The notes beneath the pieces were generated by a model. The model was not told the DNA's origin, did not search any database, and saw only the letters and a list, made by a program, of their open reading frames with translations. From Clarireedia homoeocarpa (lineage: Eukaryota; Ascomycota; Leotiomycetes; Helotiales; Rutstroemiaceae), in the NCBI GenBank assembly GCA_001465935.1, contig LNKV01000064.1, positions 9,418 to 73,417 of the forward strand: DNA of 64,000 nucleotides. The letters run 5' to 3'. Of this stretch, positions 42,527-54,531 are shown in pieces. The position numbers were made by a program, and so were the translations under genes. Numbering within the stretch: position 1 is the first letter of the stretch; each line of letters opens with the position of its first letter.

Positions 42527-44177
42527 TCAATTCCAAATTGAACGGAGGAAATAACAATAGGTCTTCCGATTAAAGTCTTCGATCGTTCTCCGATTGCGCA
42601 CCAATTGAGAAACTCCCAGCTCCCCCAAATCCTGCAGCACCTCGTACGCAGCTCGACAGCAGAGTGTAGTAGAAGCCAAGCCAAACAACCTGAACTCATC
42701 CTGCATTAGAAACTCGACAATCTGCAACAGAAGATCGCAAATACGCGCGACTCTTTCCTGTTGAAGGTGTACGTACAGTCTCTGTCCGTCAACCTCGAAG
42801 GGCGTAATGTCTAGCTCTGGAAACTTGACTTGTAGTCGTCTGATGTGTCCGATGCACATTATCCACATTGTCCAATAGTGACTAATGACGTTCGCGCTGG
42901 TGATGTCTGGGAACCATACTCCCAATCTGTTCGCGCTTTGGTCTTTTGCTATTAATCTATATCCAGACGTGCTACTCTGATGAGATGCTCGCCACTGCAT
43001 GAGATGGTTGAGCACGTCGACTAACTTCGCGATACTCTCGCGTGCAAGCATTTCACTGTTGGGATGAGGCTGCTGTAGTACGTTGGATGTAAAGCTCAAA
43101 GTCGCTGGAAGAAAGCTTGCTTCAGTCAGCAGACTCTGTAACGGATTCATTGGATCGACGCTGAATGGCACGATGCGCCATTCTTCATTGGCGAGAAAAC
43201 TGCACTCGCGTGTGAATACCGAGTGAACTATCTTGGAAAATATTTAGTAAGACAGGATAAGATTGGCTTTGGTTGACTTAACCTTACGAGAATCGGCCTA
43301 AACCCAACGAAGAGCTGATGCGACATCCCCGATACATATGCATTGGGAGTATATAACTGCATAAAGTCTTGAACACCTTTCACATGGATCATGGCACCGG
43401 ATCCCAAAGTTGGTAGAAGAATCTACGAAGATACAATTAGTGACTATTCCTATTCGAATGTGTTTTAGTGTTCAGTACCTCTGCGAGAAGTAAACACATA
43501 ATGCTAGCCAGAAAGGCATTCGACGAGTTGCCATCACATTGCCGAAGTCCACTCCTCAAGGAGCGCAATGCCTCAACGCGAGCTTCTAATGCTTCGGATA
43601 CAGGTATCAAGTGATGGGGTTCCTGCGCTAGCATCGACAGTGCAAGGGTTCTGATCGCTGGTGCAAGGACATCTTCCGCCTTTTCGCTCCATGGCAAATG
43701 AGGAAGAACCTCTATCCAGGAGCCACAAATGCGAGATGGAGATGAATATGAGTTGATGGGTGATGAGCTGATTTCTTGAACGGGGCTGAAGCTGCGTACA
43801 ACGAATCCGATGATATCCAACAAGGGCCACGATAGAGACCGCGAAGGCTGCGCGGGGTTAGCATGTTTGGTGCTTGGAGCGTCGTCATTTCCCCCTTTAG
43901 GGAGTGATAGCGAGACAGTCTTTGATTTTCGCTCAGCTCGAGGCCGTGCACGTTTCTTTGTAACACGCTCAACAGGCTTGAATATCAAATCCTGCTGATA
44001 TCCAGGACACTGCTGACCGCTATGCAGACATTGAGAACAGGCAGGTACATTTCCATCACACTAAAGAGTTGAGTAGGTCAGTCGCAAAATGCGGGGCAGG
44101 AAGCAAGCGAGGCATCAACTTACACCGAGTTTGCGTTTCCTACACGTTGTACAGACTTTCAAGCTCCGCACTTTCAT
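42527..44177 (-). CDS. Zn2Cys6 transcription factor
   Basis: Minus-strand exons are 44177-44124, 44060-43479, 43422-43288 and 43231-42527, giving 491 residues, all junctions in phase 0. The zinc cluster spans the first intron: VCTTCRKRKLG in exon 1 and CDGNVPACSQCLHSGQQCPGY in exon 2. Its spacing is C-x2-C-x6-C-x6-C-x2-C-x6-C, at residues 9-36. A basic stretch follows (ERVTKKRARPRAERKSK), probably nuclear localisation. The rest is the helical fungal-specific regulatory region (LLTEASFLPATLSF, LVDVLNHLMQWRA, YWTMWIMCIGHIRRL). It binds DNA, probably as a dimer at CGG half-sites, by family knowledge. Its 3' end faces that of the sulfide:quinone oxidoreductase, so control of the sulfide genes is possible but unproven. 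Confidence 0.9.
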
Positions 44178-45048
44178 TGTGAACTGGGTGATTGATTTCC
44201 GGGTGATAAATGAATTTAGCTCGAAGAAGAGAAGTATAACCTATTTCACCGCCTTGAAGAGTCATGGACATTTTTGAATAGTAATCTGGCTATCCGCCTA
44301 TGTATAATGACTAAGGTGGGTGCACTAATTCTGAGCATTCTAATACAATTTTGATTTGTATTCCAACTTCAAAACCCGATATTAAATTTATTATTCAATA
44401 TATTTTAATTTGTTCCTATAATAAAATTACTATTAATACTTTTCTCTTAGCATAGAAAAACTCTTAATTTTCTTTAATTTATTAAAAATAAATAGCTACT
44501 GAAATTAATTAGCTTATTAAATTTATATTGTTTACTGAAAATAGAAAATTCCAAGGATTACAATCTGTGCGCACAGAATTAGTACACCTACTTGGACTTA
44601 TATATCATCTAAGTATGACTGTGATATCTATATAGTGAAATTGATTGATTATGAAACTAACTTTCAACAGTGAAGGTAAGAATAGTTGACATGTTGCTGA
44701 AGGTATGTCAGCATTAAATCCCGTGTGCACAGGAACAACGACGACTTCGTCGTTCCATCTGCACTTATTCCTTGTTAACAGTTAAAAGACTCCACTTGAC
44801 ACACATCATACCAATCAGATTTGGGATCCGTAACAGCAGAAATTGCACAATCATTGTTATAGTGTCACATGCTAAAGAATCTAGAACTGTACCCACAACA
44901 CATTCCAAGGTAAGTATGTCCATATCGCACCACTACCCACGATGCCAACTCGCATATGAAGTTCCCATCCCATCAATCCACCCCGCTAATATAATATTAC
45001 AAGACCGCACCAGACCAACCAGACTAGAACAAACACCTCTAGGCCCAT
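44178..45048. other. AT-rich intergenic, nothing recognised
   Basis: This is the promoter side of the Zn2Cys6 gene, strongly A/T-rich around 44380-44540. No repeat pair or gene is visible. Confidence 0.5.
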
Positions 45049-45443
45049 TTATCTAGTAGACGAGGTACCATCTTCCGGTCCTGGAAGACCCTCCTCATCA
45101 CCAGGCTCCCGGTAAGTACCGATAGGCTTAGCATGACGTGTACGGCCTTTAATGATGTTATTCTCATCAATAGCCTCTGCTTCATCCCGTTCTGTTGCAA
45201 TTATCACATCAGCATCTAGAAAGCATCTTCATCCATCAAGAGATGCTTTTACTCACCAAGTGCTTTATCCGAGTTCGGATCAATAGCATCATTGGGTTGT
45301 TCGACAGGCGTCTCATCATTCAGAATGGGGACAGCCTCATTCTTTCTTGTAGCGTAGGAGTTGTCGACGGTGTCACCTCCCTGGGGGATATCGTCCGTGG
45401 TGGTATCTGCCTTGTCGAATTCATTGAGTGCGTTGGTTGCCAT
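45049..45443 (-). CDS. Small acidic hypothetical protein
   Basis: Minus-strand exons are 45443-45257 and 45215-45049, giving 117 residues. The intron has a clear GTGAGT donor and TTTCTAG acceptor, and the phase is kept (ALDAD at the junction). The protein is hydrophilic, rich in Asp, Glu, Thr and Pro and without cysteine, signal peptide or membrane helix (FDKADTTTDDIPQGGDTVDN; ERDEAEAIDENNIIKGR; YREPGDEEGLPGPEDGTSS). I know no family; composition resembles disordered, stress-type fungal proteins. The frame is open further upstream, but the first real ATG in it is at 45443. Confidence 0.7.
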
Positions 45444-46085
45444 TATGATTATGGTTGTGGATACGATTTTGAAGGTTGATATTGATGTTGATGTTGATGT
45501 TGATATTTGCTGAACAAAAAGAAACCACAAATAAAGGACTACCACGTCTCCTCAAATACCCCTCTCACTTCCCCTCAACCCCTCTCCAACCACCTCTTTA
45601 CGCATTGACACAATGACGCCGACGACTCCAATGATGCAATATCAATCAACACACATCACCGCGCAGTATTGTTTGTTTCGTCCAGCATTGTCATAGTCCG
45701 GGTGATTCTGACGGCATACGTCTCTGCTCCGGTCTATTACGTCAATATATTTTACCCATCTGGGAGAGGATATACAACGGTGAAGCCATATTGTAATGAC
45801 TTTTCCATAATTCGATGTCGACATTTGTTGCTTTATTAATGTTAGTGACATCAATTGAGGTAGTAGTTTGGTGGTTGGTATGTTGCATAAATGGTTTACG
45901 TCACGAAGAAAGCACAGGATGCATGATAAAGAGTCGAGGAACCAAGAACACAAGAAAGATATAAGGACATCTATCCATCTCCCTTATTTCCAACTACCGC
46001 ATTCATGTTCAAGTTCAAAAACAAACTTACAACTGCGTACCTAAAATCCTTTCACACCACAACTAAATTCAAAACTCGTCAAAAC

Positions 46086-46384
46086 ATGAGCGGAAACACC
46101 AACCCCGGCAACTTCGCCAACCGTCCCAAGGAAGAGGTTCAAGAGATCGCCAGCAAGGGTGGCCAAGCGAGTCACTCAGGCGGATTTGCTAGCATGGACC
46201 CCGACAAACAAGTAAGTGGCCTACTCCGTAAATCAAGACACAGTTTTCCACCCATGTGCTAAATGATCCGTAGCGGGAGATCGCATCAAAGGGCGGAAAA
46301 GCCTCCAGCGGATCCTTCGGGCCTGGCAGCGAGAAGGCCAGAGAGGCAGGAAGGAAGGGCGGACAAGCGACTGGTAGCTCTTAG
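46086..46384 (+). CDS. KGG-motif stress/conidiation protein (Con-10 like)
   Basis: Exons are 46086-46211 and 46274-46384, giving 78 residues. It carries repeated KGG modules: EIASKGGQASHSGGF, EIASKGGKASSGSF and EAGRKGGQATGSS, the pattern of PF10685 (stress-induced KGG repeat) seen in Con-10 and bacterial GsiB. These are small, glycine-rich, disordered proteins induced during sporulation, desiccation or starvation. The frame is open 27 codons upstream of the chosen start (46005), but family members begin near MSGNTNPGNFANRP. Intron signals are GTAAGT and a CCGTAG acceptor. Confidence 0.88.
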
Positions 46385-47009
46385 ATTGAGTGCGCGGTGG
46401 AGGGGACTTTGGTATTGCTAGCTGACGACATGATATCGGGGCTCCTAGAAGACATGAAATTTGGGGAGTATCTGGAATGTCGAATCGGAATAGCGGGATG
46501 CGTGCATGTACAGTACAAAGTGTAGAACGAATTGTTTTCACAACCCCACACCCATACAAATGCTTGAGCTTCAAGTGAATTGAGTGTGGTGGTACTTCCG
46601 GTCTTGATGCTGTGATCTCATGTGTTGGTGGACCGCGCTACCAACAGACGTGACTTGTAATGTTCCCGAATAGCTTACCCCACATACTGCATACGGCGTA
46701 TGGAAGTGCAGTGCAGTCCAATGGCCTACCAAAACAAGAATAAGTGGCAACGAAGCACCAAGAGATCCAACACAAGATGTACAACCGCCAAAGTCGAGAG
46801 TTTGAGTAATTTCATATTGCTGCTCCTCGTTTCATTATTCCCAGCTGCTAGGCAGACATGTTCCATATCATTTCCCATCACCTACATACACTCTCAAATC
46901 AAGAAAGGGTATCGGATCCTTTAAACACCAAAACAATGCAACTACAATAAATCATCAGCTATTTTCCAACCCCAAAACTCTAATAATACAGCCTTCTCAT
47001 GCCAAAAAA
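46385..47009. other. Intergenic, nothing recognised
   Basis: This is the 3' flank shared by the KGG gene and the copper-fist gene (convergent). No coding or repeat signal. Confidence 0.5.
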
Positions 47010-48711
47010 TCACAAAACCACGCCAAGATTATGTATAGAACAACCAATACATGCACAATCATCGCCACAAGGACAAGTATCCTTCTCACCCGGACAAGGA
47101 ATTTCCGGCCCCCGATGAATTGTACAACCTATACATTCACAGTCATCACCACAGGGGCAACTTTGAGTATCCCCACCACAACCCTCCTCTGACGAAAAAG
47201 GATAATTAACAAAGAAGAAATCCGACGCCGATAGACTTTGTTCTTCGGCATTACCGGAAGAAGTACTTGAAGGTGTAGCGGGTGGAGGGGACGTGGGGTT
47301 CTCCTTGATATCTTGCTTCTGCAGTGGTAAGGAAGTGGCATTCCCATCAGGATATGCATCGGATTGGTCAAGTTGCATTGATGCCCAAGCCGAACGGACA
47401 TAGTCTTGTGTAGCATCATTGTACGGATGTGCTGCGCAGCCAATACATTGACATCCGTCACCGCAACCACAAGTATGAATTGTTTCCAGGGTTTCAGGAA
47501 TCGGTGCTGCATTTGGGTCGAAAGCCAGAGGAGCCGTGGGAATAGAATGTTGAGCAAAACTCATATCACGTACTCCTTGAGCCCAAGCTGATAGTTGAAG
47601 TGGATTTTGATATGATCCATAGGTTGGAGGATATGTAAATACAGTTGGTGGGAACTGTGAGAAAGAGTTCACGATAAACCCATTTTGAGAATCCATCGGA
47701 GTCGGCATCAGCTTGGGCATTAAAGGTTGATTCTTCTTTGATGAGCAACAGCTACCTGCTTTTGGTAATGACTGTTGAGGTGGGGGTTCGGAGATCGAGC
47801 TGGCATTCGATGGGGTATGGCTATGACCATTCTGCTTCGGGGCACAGCATGAAGAAACTGATGCGCCATTGCTGAAATCTGGTGGGCTCTCCTGGACCGC
47901 CGGAGTACAACAAGAACCGCCATTCATCTTTGGAGTAATTTGTCCATTCTTGAATTCAGTCAGTGTTTCGAGAGGACTTTCCACCACTTGATCCAATCCG
48001 CCATGCCCATTTCCAAATCCATTTGGTTTGACATCGCCTAGATTGTGCATTTGTGGATGTTGTAAAGGAATGTTTGGAACCCCACCGAATTGCTGTGGCA
48101 TAATTGGGTATTGAGGTGCGAACCCATATGACTGAGGCGGGCTCGACATTTGATATGCTGGTGGTGGAATCATTTGTATCCTTTGCGCATGTTGATCGAA
48201 CGGCAATATATTGACCTGACTTAAATCCATCCTCTCCAAGTTCGCCGGATCAAATGACTGTTTCCTGCTTGACGGCGGTCTCGACGTCGTCTTTTGTACT
48301 TTGAATGTAAGCTGAGTAGGAGAGGCTGCGTCGGGTGTCGAATTCGCTCGTTGGGGCATGATAGGAGGGGTCGAGACAGGTGTATCGGTACCGCAGTGGC
48401 ATGCCTGCTTCCTTGGGATAGCCGCCGTAACACTTCCGCATCCACATGGTTGATCTTTTGGGTGAGGGCATGCGCTCAATGGCCTTCCCGGTTTCCTCAC
48501 TGGTACCATCAATCTTTCATTTGCGTGCGTACATTTCGTTGATCTGTGGCCTCTGATACAGGGCTCACTGTTCAATTGTTAGCTTTAATTCCTTCCGTCA
48601 AAATCCTGATCTCGGCAGGTCGTCCCAAACGGCTGCGACGGCATCGCGAACACAAAACACAGCAAGCGACAGAACATACCAGGCCATCTTCAGTCCATTG
48701 ATCAAAGGCAT
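47010..48711 (-). CDS. Copper-fist transcription factor with Cys-rich copper-sensing motifs
   Basis: Minus-strand exons are 48711-48680 and 48567-47010, giving 529 residues. The intron splits the copper fist: exon 1 gives MPLINGLKMAC and exon 2 continues EPCIRGHRSTKCTHANERL, VPVRKPGRPLSACPH. This is the zinc/copper module with its R/K-x-GRP minor-groove motif (residues 1-46), as in Ace1, Mac1, Cuf1 and GRISEA. The middle is Pro/Gln/Ser-rich with three SCC motifs (GGSCCTP, SSCCAPK, GSCCSSK). Near the C-terminus are three C-x-C-x3-C-x-C-x2-C-x2-H clusters (TCGCGDGCQCIGCAAH, CPCGDDCECIGCTIH, CPCGDDCACIGCSIH), which bind Cu(I) and switch activity. It should control copper uptake or detoxification genes. 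The repeat-laden 2-kb upstream region is its promoter side. Confidence 0.92.
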
Positions 48712-49170
48712 CGTGGTGATAATGAGAAACGTCCGCGGCGGAAGGATGAATAAGACGAGTTCCCAGTTTGCTCGAGCTGTCCAAGGTATTCACCGAGGTC
48801 CGAAGCGCAGAAAAGGTTGTTGCAGAGACTTGGCCTCGAGGTTGGCTGTGATGCGTAATCGCGACCTCATGGGCATCCGCAACGGGAAGAGAGAATGGGG
48901 ATGGGGAGGGGTTTGTAGCTGACAGACTTTCGTCCCGAATGTCCCTCGATCCTTTCGATTGTTACCTAGGCTGCGGTGAATTATCACTCATGCATCTCAC
49001 CCGAAGCAATGCGGAAAGTTATTTTAGGTAATCCGAGCTGAAGGCGCGCTACGATACGAATATCAAAGATTGAGCCGGCTGTCGTCGTCTTCTTCTATTC
49101 TCGACCGGGCGAGGCGACGATTGAGCCAAGTAGCATACCGCTGCCGATGCTGTTGGAGTTGGTGTGGATG

Positions 49171-49231
49171 CAGATGTAGATGTTGTAGATGCTGTAGATG
49201 TTGTAGATGTCGTAGATGTCGTAGATGTTGT
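49171..49231. repeat. 9-bp-type tandem repeat (gtagatgtt)
   Basis: About six imperfect copies of tgtagatgt or cgtagatgt in succession. Overlapping frames give His-Leu-Gln or Ile-Tyr runs of no coding meaning. Confidence 0.75.
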
Positions 49232-49917
49232 CTTTGAGAAAAGTCCGAGGAAAGAATTGAATCATTATGGAGGGTCCGGCCGTCAAGGTATTGTGAGTGG
49301 AAGTCGTAAGATCTGATCCCAGGAAAGACCAAGACTAAGACGAAAAGAACAGGTGAGGAAGGCTAGTGCAAAGGTTGTGTAGCAGTTTTGCAATGCGATG
49401 GTGGTGGTCGTGGTGGGGTGGACGGGTGGATTGGTGGATTGGTGGATTGTGCATTGAAAGACCGAATTTGTGCTTGATATTTGCATTTTGATTTGCTGCA
49501 CGTGCACAGGAACCTTGCGATGAGCAAGTTTTGATTGGTCGGCGTGGATCTTACATAACAACATAACATAGAAGCTACTGCATTAGGAATAATGCAACAG
49601 GAGATCTAAAAGTATACGCAAGCCAGCCAAGTTAGGAAGGGCAATAGTTAAGGGCAGTAGTTGAGGGCAGTAGTATTCGGCATCGACAATATGCCCTCAG
49701 CTCTCTGGTTGGCCGCCGAAAATAAGGTACGGAAGCGAACAAGGGCCTAGACTTATTGATCCAAACCACCAGGTAGCATTCGGCGTCTAGCAATAGGAAT
49801 CTTTCCTTTGCCGCGCTAGTTCTCTTACTAACCTCAAGGAATGCTGAGTTACAAGAATAGTGGTCGTCAGCTACGATGTTCAATGAGAGTAATTACTTGC
49901 AGAGCAGCCGATATTTC

Positions 49918-49959
49918 GTAGACGTAGACGTAGACGTAGACGTAGACGTAGACGCAGAC
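49918..49959. repeat. Hexanucleotide repeat (gtagac)n
   Basis: About seven copies of gtagac, the last ones degenerate (gcagac), in the promoter side of the copper-fist gene. Confidence 0.8.
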
Positions 49960-50198
49960 GAAAGGGGAAGCGACATAGCTCTCTCGTTTATCTTATCTTT
50001 AAGCCCAACCATTCCCCATGAAGCAGTAGCAGCTCCGAACCAGCCCCCATCTGTTTATTCCCACGCACGCACCTCACAAAACGTTTCACCAAGGTAAGAC
50101 ATGAAACAACAAACATTGTGCGAGGAAAGATTAGGCTAGGGAAGTATATTCGACGGTCGAACAGGAGAAAACAAGCTTTTTCCCCTTTGCCGGTTCAT

Positions 50199-50262
50199 CT
50201 CCATCTCTATCTTCATCTCCATCTTATCCTGCTCCTACTCCTGCTCCTGCTCCTGCTCCTGC
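50199..50262. repeat. Pyrimidine-strand repeats (atctcc)n and (ctcctg)n
   Basis: A run of catctccatctctatcttc-type hexamers is followed by five copies of ctcctg or ctcctac. It forms a polypyrimidine-rich strand block. Confidence 0.7.
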
Positions 50263-50765
50263 CTACTCTAGACTAGACTTCGCAAGCATATCGCCACCAT
50301 ATTGCTACCATTGCGAAAATAGTCCAAACTCTGCAACCTAACCACTGGGTTGTCGGGTTCCAGTTCTTTGGGCAGATGTGGTTGAAACATGGAGATCGTT
50401 TTCTGTTACAACGGCTTTCATCCCGTTTTTCTGTGTCCATCACTTTCTAGATGACACATGAACCTGAAGCGATACATTTCGTCATGTTTCACCCTAATCT
50501 AGAACGTCCTTCGATTCAGTCGTAGAAGATAGTGTAAATATATGTGTGTGTGTGTTTTATCATACCTGAGGCTGTTTGTCCTTACAGTCGATGGTTTCAA
50601 ATACATATATATATATATAACATTGAAAACTAATCCCCTTAACAAATACACTTGCTATCCAAGAAACTCCTACGTACACCACAACTAACTACAATCTATG
50701 AAACAGAAAAGTACACTCTATCAAACAATCTCATTGTAATACTTTACTTGACATGACAAGTTTTG

Positions 50766-53565
50766 TCATTCAAGTTCATTGCTTTGGTTGTTGTGTCTCT
50801 TCTTGTCCCTTGAGTCCCTTGGCTCATGAGTTTTCCCGTTTTTAGAATCAGAAGACTTCACACTCCCTCTCCTTCTGGATTGCAAAGACTTCGAAGGATC
50901 ACGTTTATTCTCGCCTGTATGTCTATCATTCGATGATCGTTTGACACCTGGCAGTGGCTGGGAAGTGGAGGATTCTGAGCGGCTGTGGTGTCTCAAAGAT
51001 TCTCGGCCGTCTGATCCCGAGCGATCTCGGCTCTGAGACCGTGATCCAGGTGTTTCTGAGCTTGATCTTGTACCTGTTCTTGAGCTTGATCTTTGACTTG
51101 ATCTTTCACCTGTTCTTGTGTGATTGCGATATCTATCTGCAATCTTCCCACAGTACTCTTCCCATTGAGACTCAAAGTACTTAATGTGGTCCTGCTTCTG
51201 CTTTTCATTCATACGACTATGCACCAGACTGTCCATCAACACTTTTTTCAATGTCATCAGTGAGACGTCTTTACTCCCAAGAAGGAATTGACAGATTTCA
51301 TGGCGGACCGTTGTGCTAAAGGGTGTGATTGATTTGTTAGTTTTCTGTACTTTTGCAAGAAAAGGGAGGATAGGAAAAGAGAAGAGAAGAGAAGAGAGAG
51401 GAAGGAGATACGAACTTGAACATAACCGCATTATCAGTATTCAAGCTGACGGGTAAGCCATGCTTAATCATAGTGTACATCCTGTGCTCGGCCACGTTTT
51501 TTGCCAGACCCAGAATTTCATTTGTAGTGCCACAAACCTCGATCAAAATGTTTGCGTCCCTATAACATTTGAACAAGTAAGGCATTGTTGTCAAAGCAAA
51601 TGCGTGGGAAACTCGTCGGGCGCCCAAGAGATAGGCGTCGATGAGGTTTTCAGCGATCTTTCTTTTGAGCGTTTCTCCGCCGTGGAAGAGAAATGGAATA
51701 TCCTCGGACCCTGGGGTTGCGCGGAACTTAATCAAATCCTCGAGGAACCATGAGAGCTGTTCGCCCCTGTCCTCTGGACCAACAAGATCAAATCCTGAAT
51801 AGAGAGAAGATTTAGTTTATTGAATTTGGACGTGTTAAGGTACTTGTATATAGCGGTGGAGAGATGGGGCTGGTTGGGTGATTGGGGAATAACATAATGA
51901 CATACCAATTATTAAGTCCGGGAACAGTTTCTTCATTTTGATAACGTCCTCCAGTGCCCATTTGGTAGCCGCTTTTGTCGCCACCTCATTCCCTCCCATA
52001 CTTCGTGGAGTGGTGTATATGACTTTCATATCAAATTTTTCACAACCGTTCTCCTTTATCTCTTGTATTTTATTATGAAGGTTCTTCGCCTTCTCCTTTA
52101 AGCCATCAGGAATATCCTTCGACTTCTTCTTTATTCCATCTATCTTCTCACGAAGTTGCTCCTTCTCCTCCTCCATATCAGCAAGAATTCTCTCCTTCTT
52201 CTTTTTGATCTTATCATGCACTTCCTTGAGCGCATCTTCAATAATCTTCAAAACAGGCACACTGCTACTTATTTCGTCGGCATCCGCTATCGTACCATTA
52301 TCATTCTTCAGGGTATTTGTCTTCATGAAGTTGTGACGAATCTCGACGTACTGTTGTCTCGCCTTTCTGAGATCTGAGATCATCAGACGGGTATACTTTT
52401 TTACCGCTGACTTAGGTATAAATAAGCCCTTCCAAAACTGGCTCTTGAAATCAAAGAGGATCCATGGTAGTCTATCATTCACATTAGCTTCAATGCGAAG
52501 GCAAACAGAGAAATCTCTCAAAATCGAATAGAAAACTTACTTGCAAGGGTCAGTCTCAATATCTGTGACCTTGCCCTCGTTCTCGTCCTTCTTCTTCTCC
52601 TCCTTGGCATAATGTGCCAATTTGCTTTCCACTTCTTCAATTTCATATCGCCCTTTCGTGTACAGCCAATTTTCAGCATTTTTGCATCTCTTTTTCTGAT
52701 CGGATGACATTTTATCGTATGCTACTGACCTCCCAGGCCATTCCAGCACTCCGTCGTTATCATCAGCTACCTGCGTATTCTTAGGCAATTTAAAATTGTC
52801 AAGAAAAGATTTATATTTCATCCAGTATTGAAAATCCGGGTTGTATTTTGCTTCAATAAAGAGGTCTGTCTCGCGCAGTATTTTCTTGGGATCTGTTTCC
52901 TCTTTACTTCCTTTCTTAAAGTCGGCCTCAGATATCGGATTGAATTGTATGCGGCAGTATTCCATGTTCCATGCAGTCGTGAGAGGACGATCACTCCGGA
53001 TATACATAGACTCAACGTTTTTCGCATATTCTATCAGAAATCGACCTCTGAACGTCATATTATTATGAGTGTGAAGAAGACCAGCTTCTGGGAGGCCTTC
53101 GACCTTCTTGTAAAGATCGCCTCTTTCAATAGCTTTGCAGTTGTGGAGATAGCCCTTCCCAACATCAATTGTTTCTAAATCTTTTGCAGTGGCTGTTTTA
53201 ATGACCTCTGCCGCAATCGCCTCATCCCCAGATGGTTTCTCTGAAGCGGGCGTGTATCTGGGAAGTCTACCATCTTTCTTCATATACTTCTTTATATGAG
53301 ACACTAGAACCTCTCGTGCCTTAGTGTATTCTGCTAGTTTTCTGCTGATCAAGGCTGTCATTTTGTCCTCGGATAGGGGCTTCTCGTTCTTCCCTGGAGG
53401 CTTCGGCATTCTGAAGTAATCTTCACGACGAATAATAGGAAGACTGGTGGAATCTGTTGAAGCTGAAGAAGCTCCGGAAGCTGAGCGATCTCCGGAAGCT
53501 ACTGAAGCTGTTGGTTTATGGTGTGCTGTTTCCTTTGCATTTTTACGGGATCCAGAAGACGACAT
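50766..53565 (-). CDS. ADGF/CECR1-type adenosine deaminase-like protein with coiled-coil insert and RS-rich tail
   Basis: Minus-strand exons are 53565-52541, 52471-51906, 51794-51416 and 51315-50766, giving 839 residues. The metallo-dependent amidohydrolase core shows the HxH metal pair (GLLHTHNNMTF), the catalytic Glu (PFLFHGGETL, usually FHAGE), the next metal His (ARRVSHAFAL), VCGTTNEILGL in place of CPTSN, and VSLNTDNAVMF where most enzymes have SSDDP or NTDDP. The first Asp is kept and the second is Asn. A Lys/Glu-rich coiled-coil insertion (KIIEDALKEVHDKIKKKKER through KNLHNKIQEIKENG, roughly residues 410-480) splits the barrel. The last 130 residues form an Arg/Ser tail (GSRSQSRDRSGSDG). 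No signal peptide follows this start; an ATG at 53694 would add a hydrophobic N-terminus. It may deaminate adenosine or a related nucleoside, but the changed active site makes this uncertain. Confidence 0.82.
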
Positions 53566-54531
53566 CTTGTGCTCGATGGAGTGGAGGATGAAGCAAGATA
53601 TAAATCTAGAGAATGAAACAAAGAATGAATATTGAAGCAAGACTGAAAGATGCAAATAGCTGTATACTGTTACTCTACCTCTAGGGATTATCAATCATTT
53701 ATATATCTATTCTCCCACACTCCGACCGCATCAAAAGGGCTGTAAGAGCCATACATCTTCATCATTGACCCTAACATTGACTCCTATGGGAGACGCCATT
53801 TTACGTCACAGTCTCATTTCGAGGCATCGACGACCCTATCGACCTTTTCCTGCTGAAAATCACGCCGAGCTGACGATGGCAAAAATAGAGTCATATGAGA
53901 TGAGTCGCTCATAAGCAATCTCGACCATATTGACAGCCTTCCCACGTAGAACTACAGCGTGTATGAAGGGTAGACGGCCGAGCAAAGCCCCCTTTCAACG
54001 AGCCTCCTGAGGCCATTTCGATCACGTAGATATTCTGCAGTCGAATCAAAGTGTTCGGATCACGGTCGCAGAAGGTTGCGAAAGCTGACACTCTGACACT
54101 ACTGTAGAGTCAATGGAATTGCAAAATCGGAATAAGGACGTGGACTCCTTTCCAATTGGCGCCGGGAAGTGGATCGTGTACTCCCGCGCACTTCCCTTGC
54201 CCGGCGGCAGTGAGCGAGTAATCATTCAGAGATAAGGACAAGTATCACAGAGGGCGGGTAATATCAAAGTTTAAGATATATTTCCCACATATTTTTATTT
54301 AATACTTTTTGTATTTGATCAAATGATAAATTCAGTGAACGATTATATATTCTTCAATATATTAACAGTTTCTACAAATGCTCTTAGTAGTTCGTTTCTC
54401 CCCAATAAGGGAGTCTCGGCAATGCAGGATCATGACAATTCAACATCTTACATCCGTAGCCTGTAGACCTCAATAATATAATCACTTATACCAATACTTA
54501 TAAATCCATCCCACTGCTGACAAAAATGTTA
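53566..54531. other. Intergenic, becoming AT-rich
   Basis: This is the promoter side of the deaminase gene and the left border of an AT-rich repeat zone. No gene is recognised; the 60-codon frame at 53909-54091 lacks character. Confidence 0.45.

Larger units (their letters stand above)
48712..50765. other. Long intergenic region with microsatellites, no gene
   Basis: These 2 kb lie upstream of the copper-fist gene and downstream of the deaminase gene. I find no convincing gene. Three simple repeats are listed separately (49171-49231, 49918-49959, 50199-50262), and a short tg run lies at about 50544-50556. Small frames here are products of these repeats. Confidence 0.5.

Noticed and set aside
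47129..47557. 142-codon minus-strand frame in the copper-fist gene
   Set aside because: It overlaps the second exon in another frame and destroys the conserved Cys clusters.
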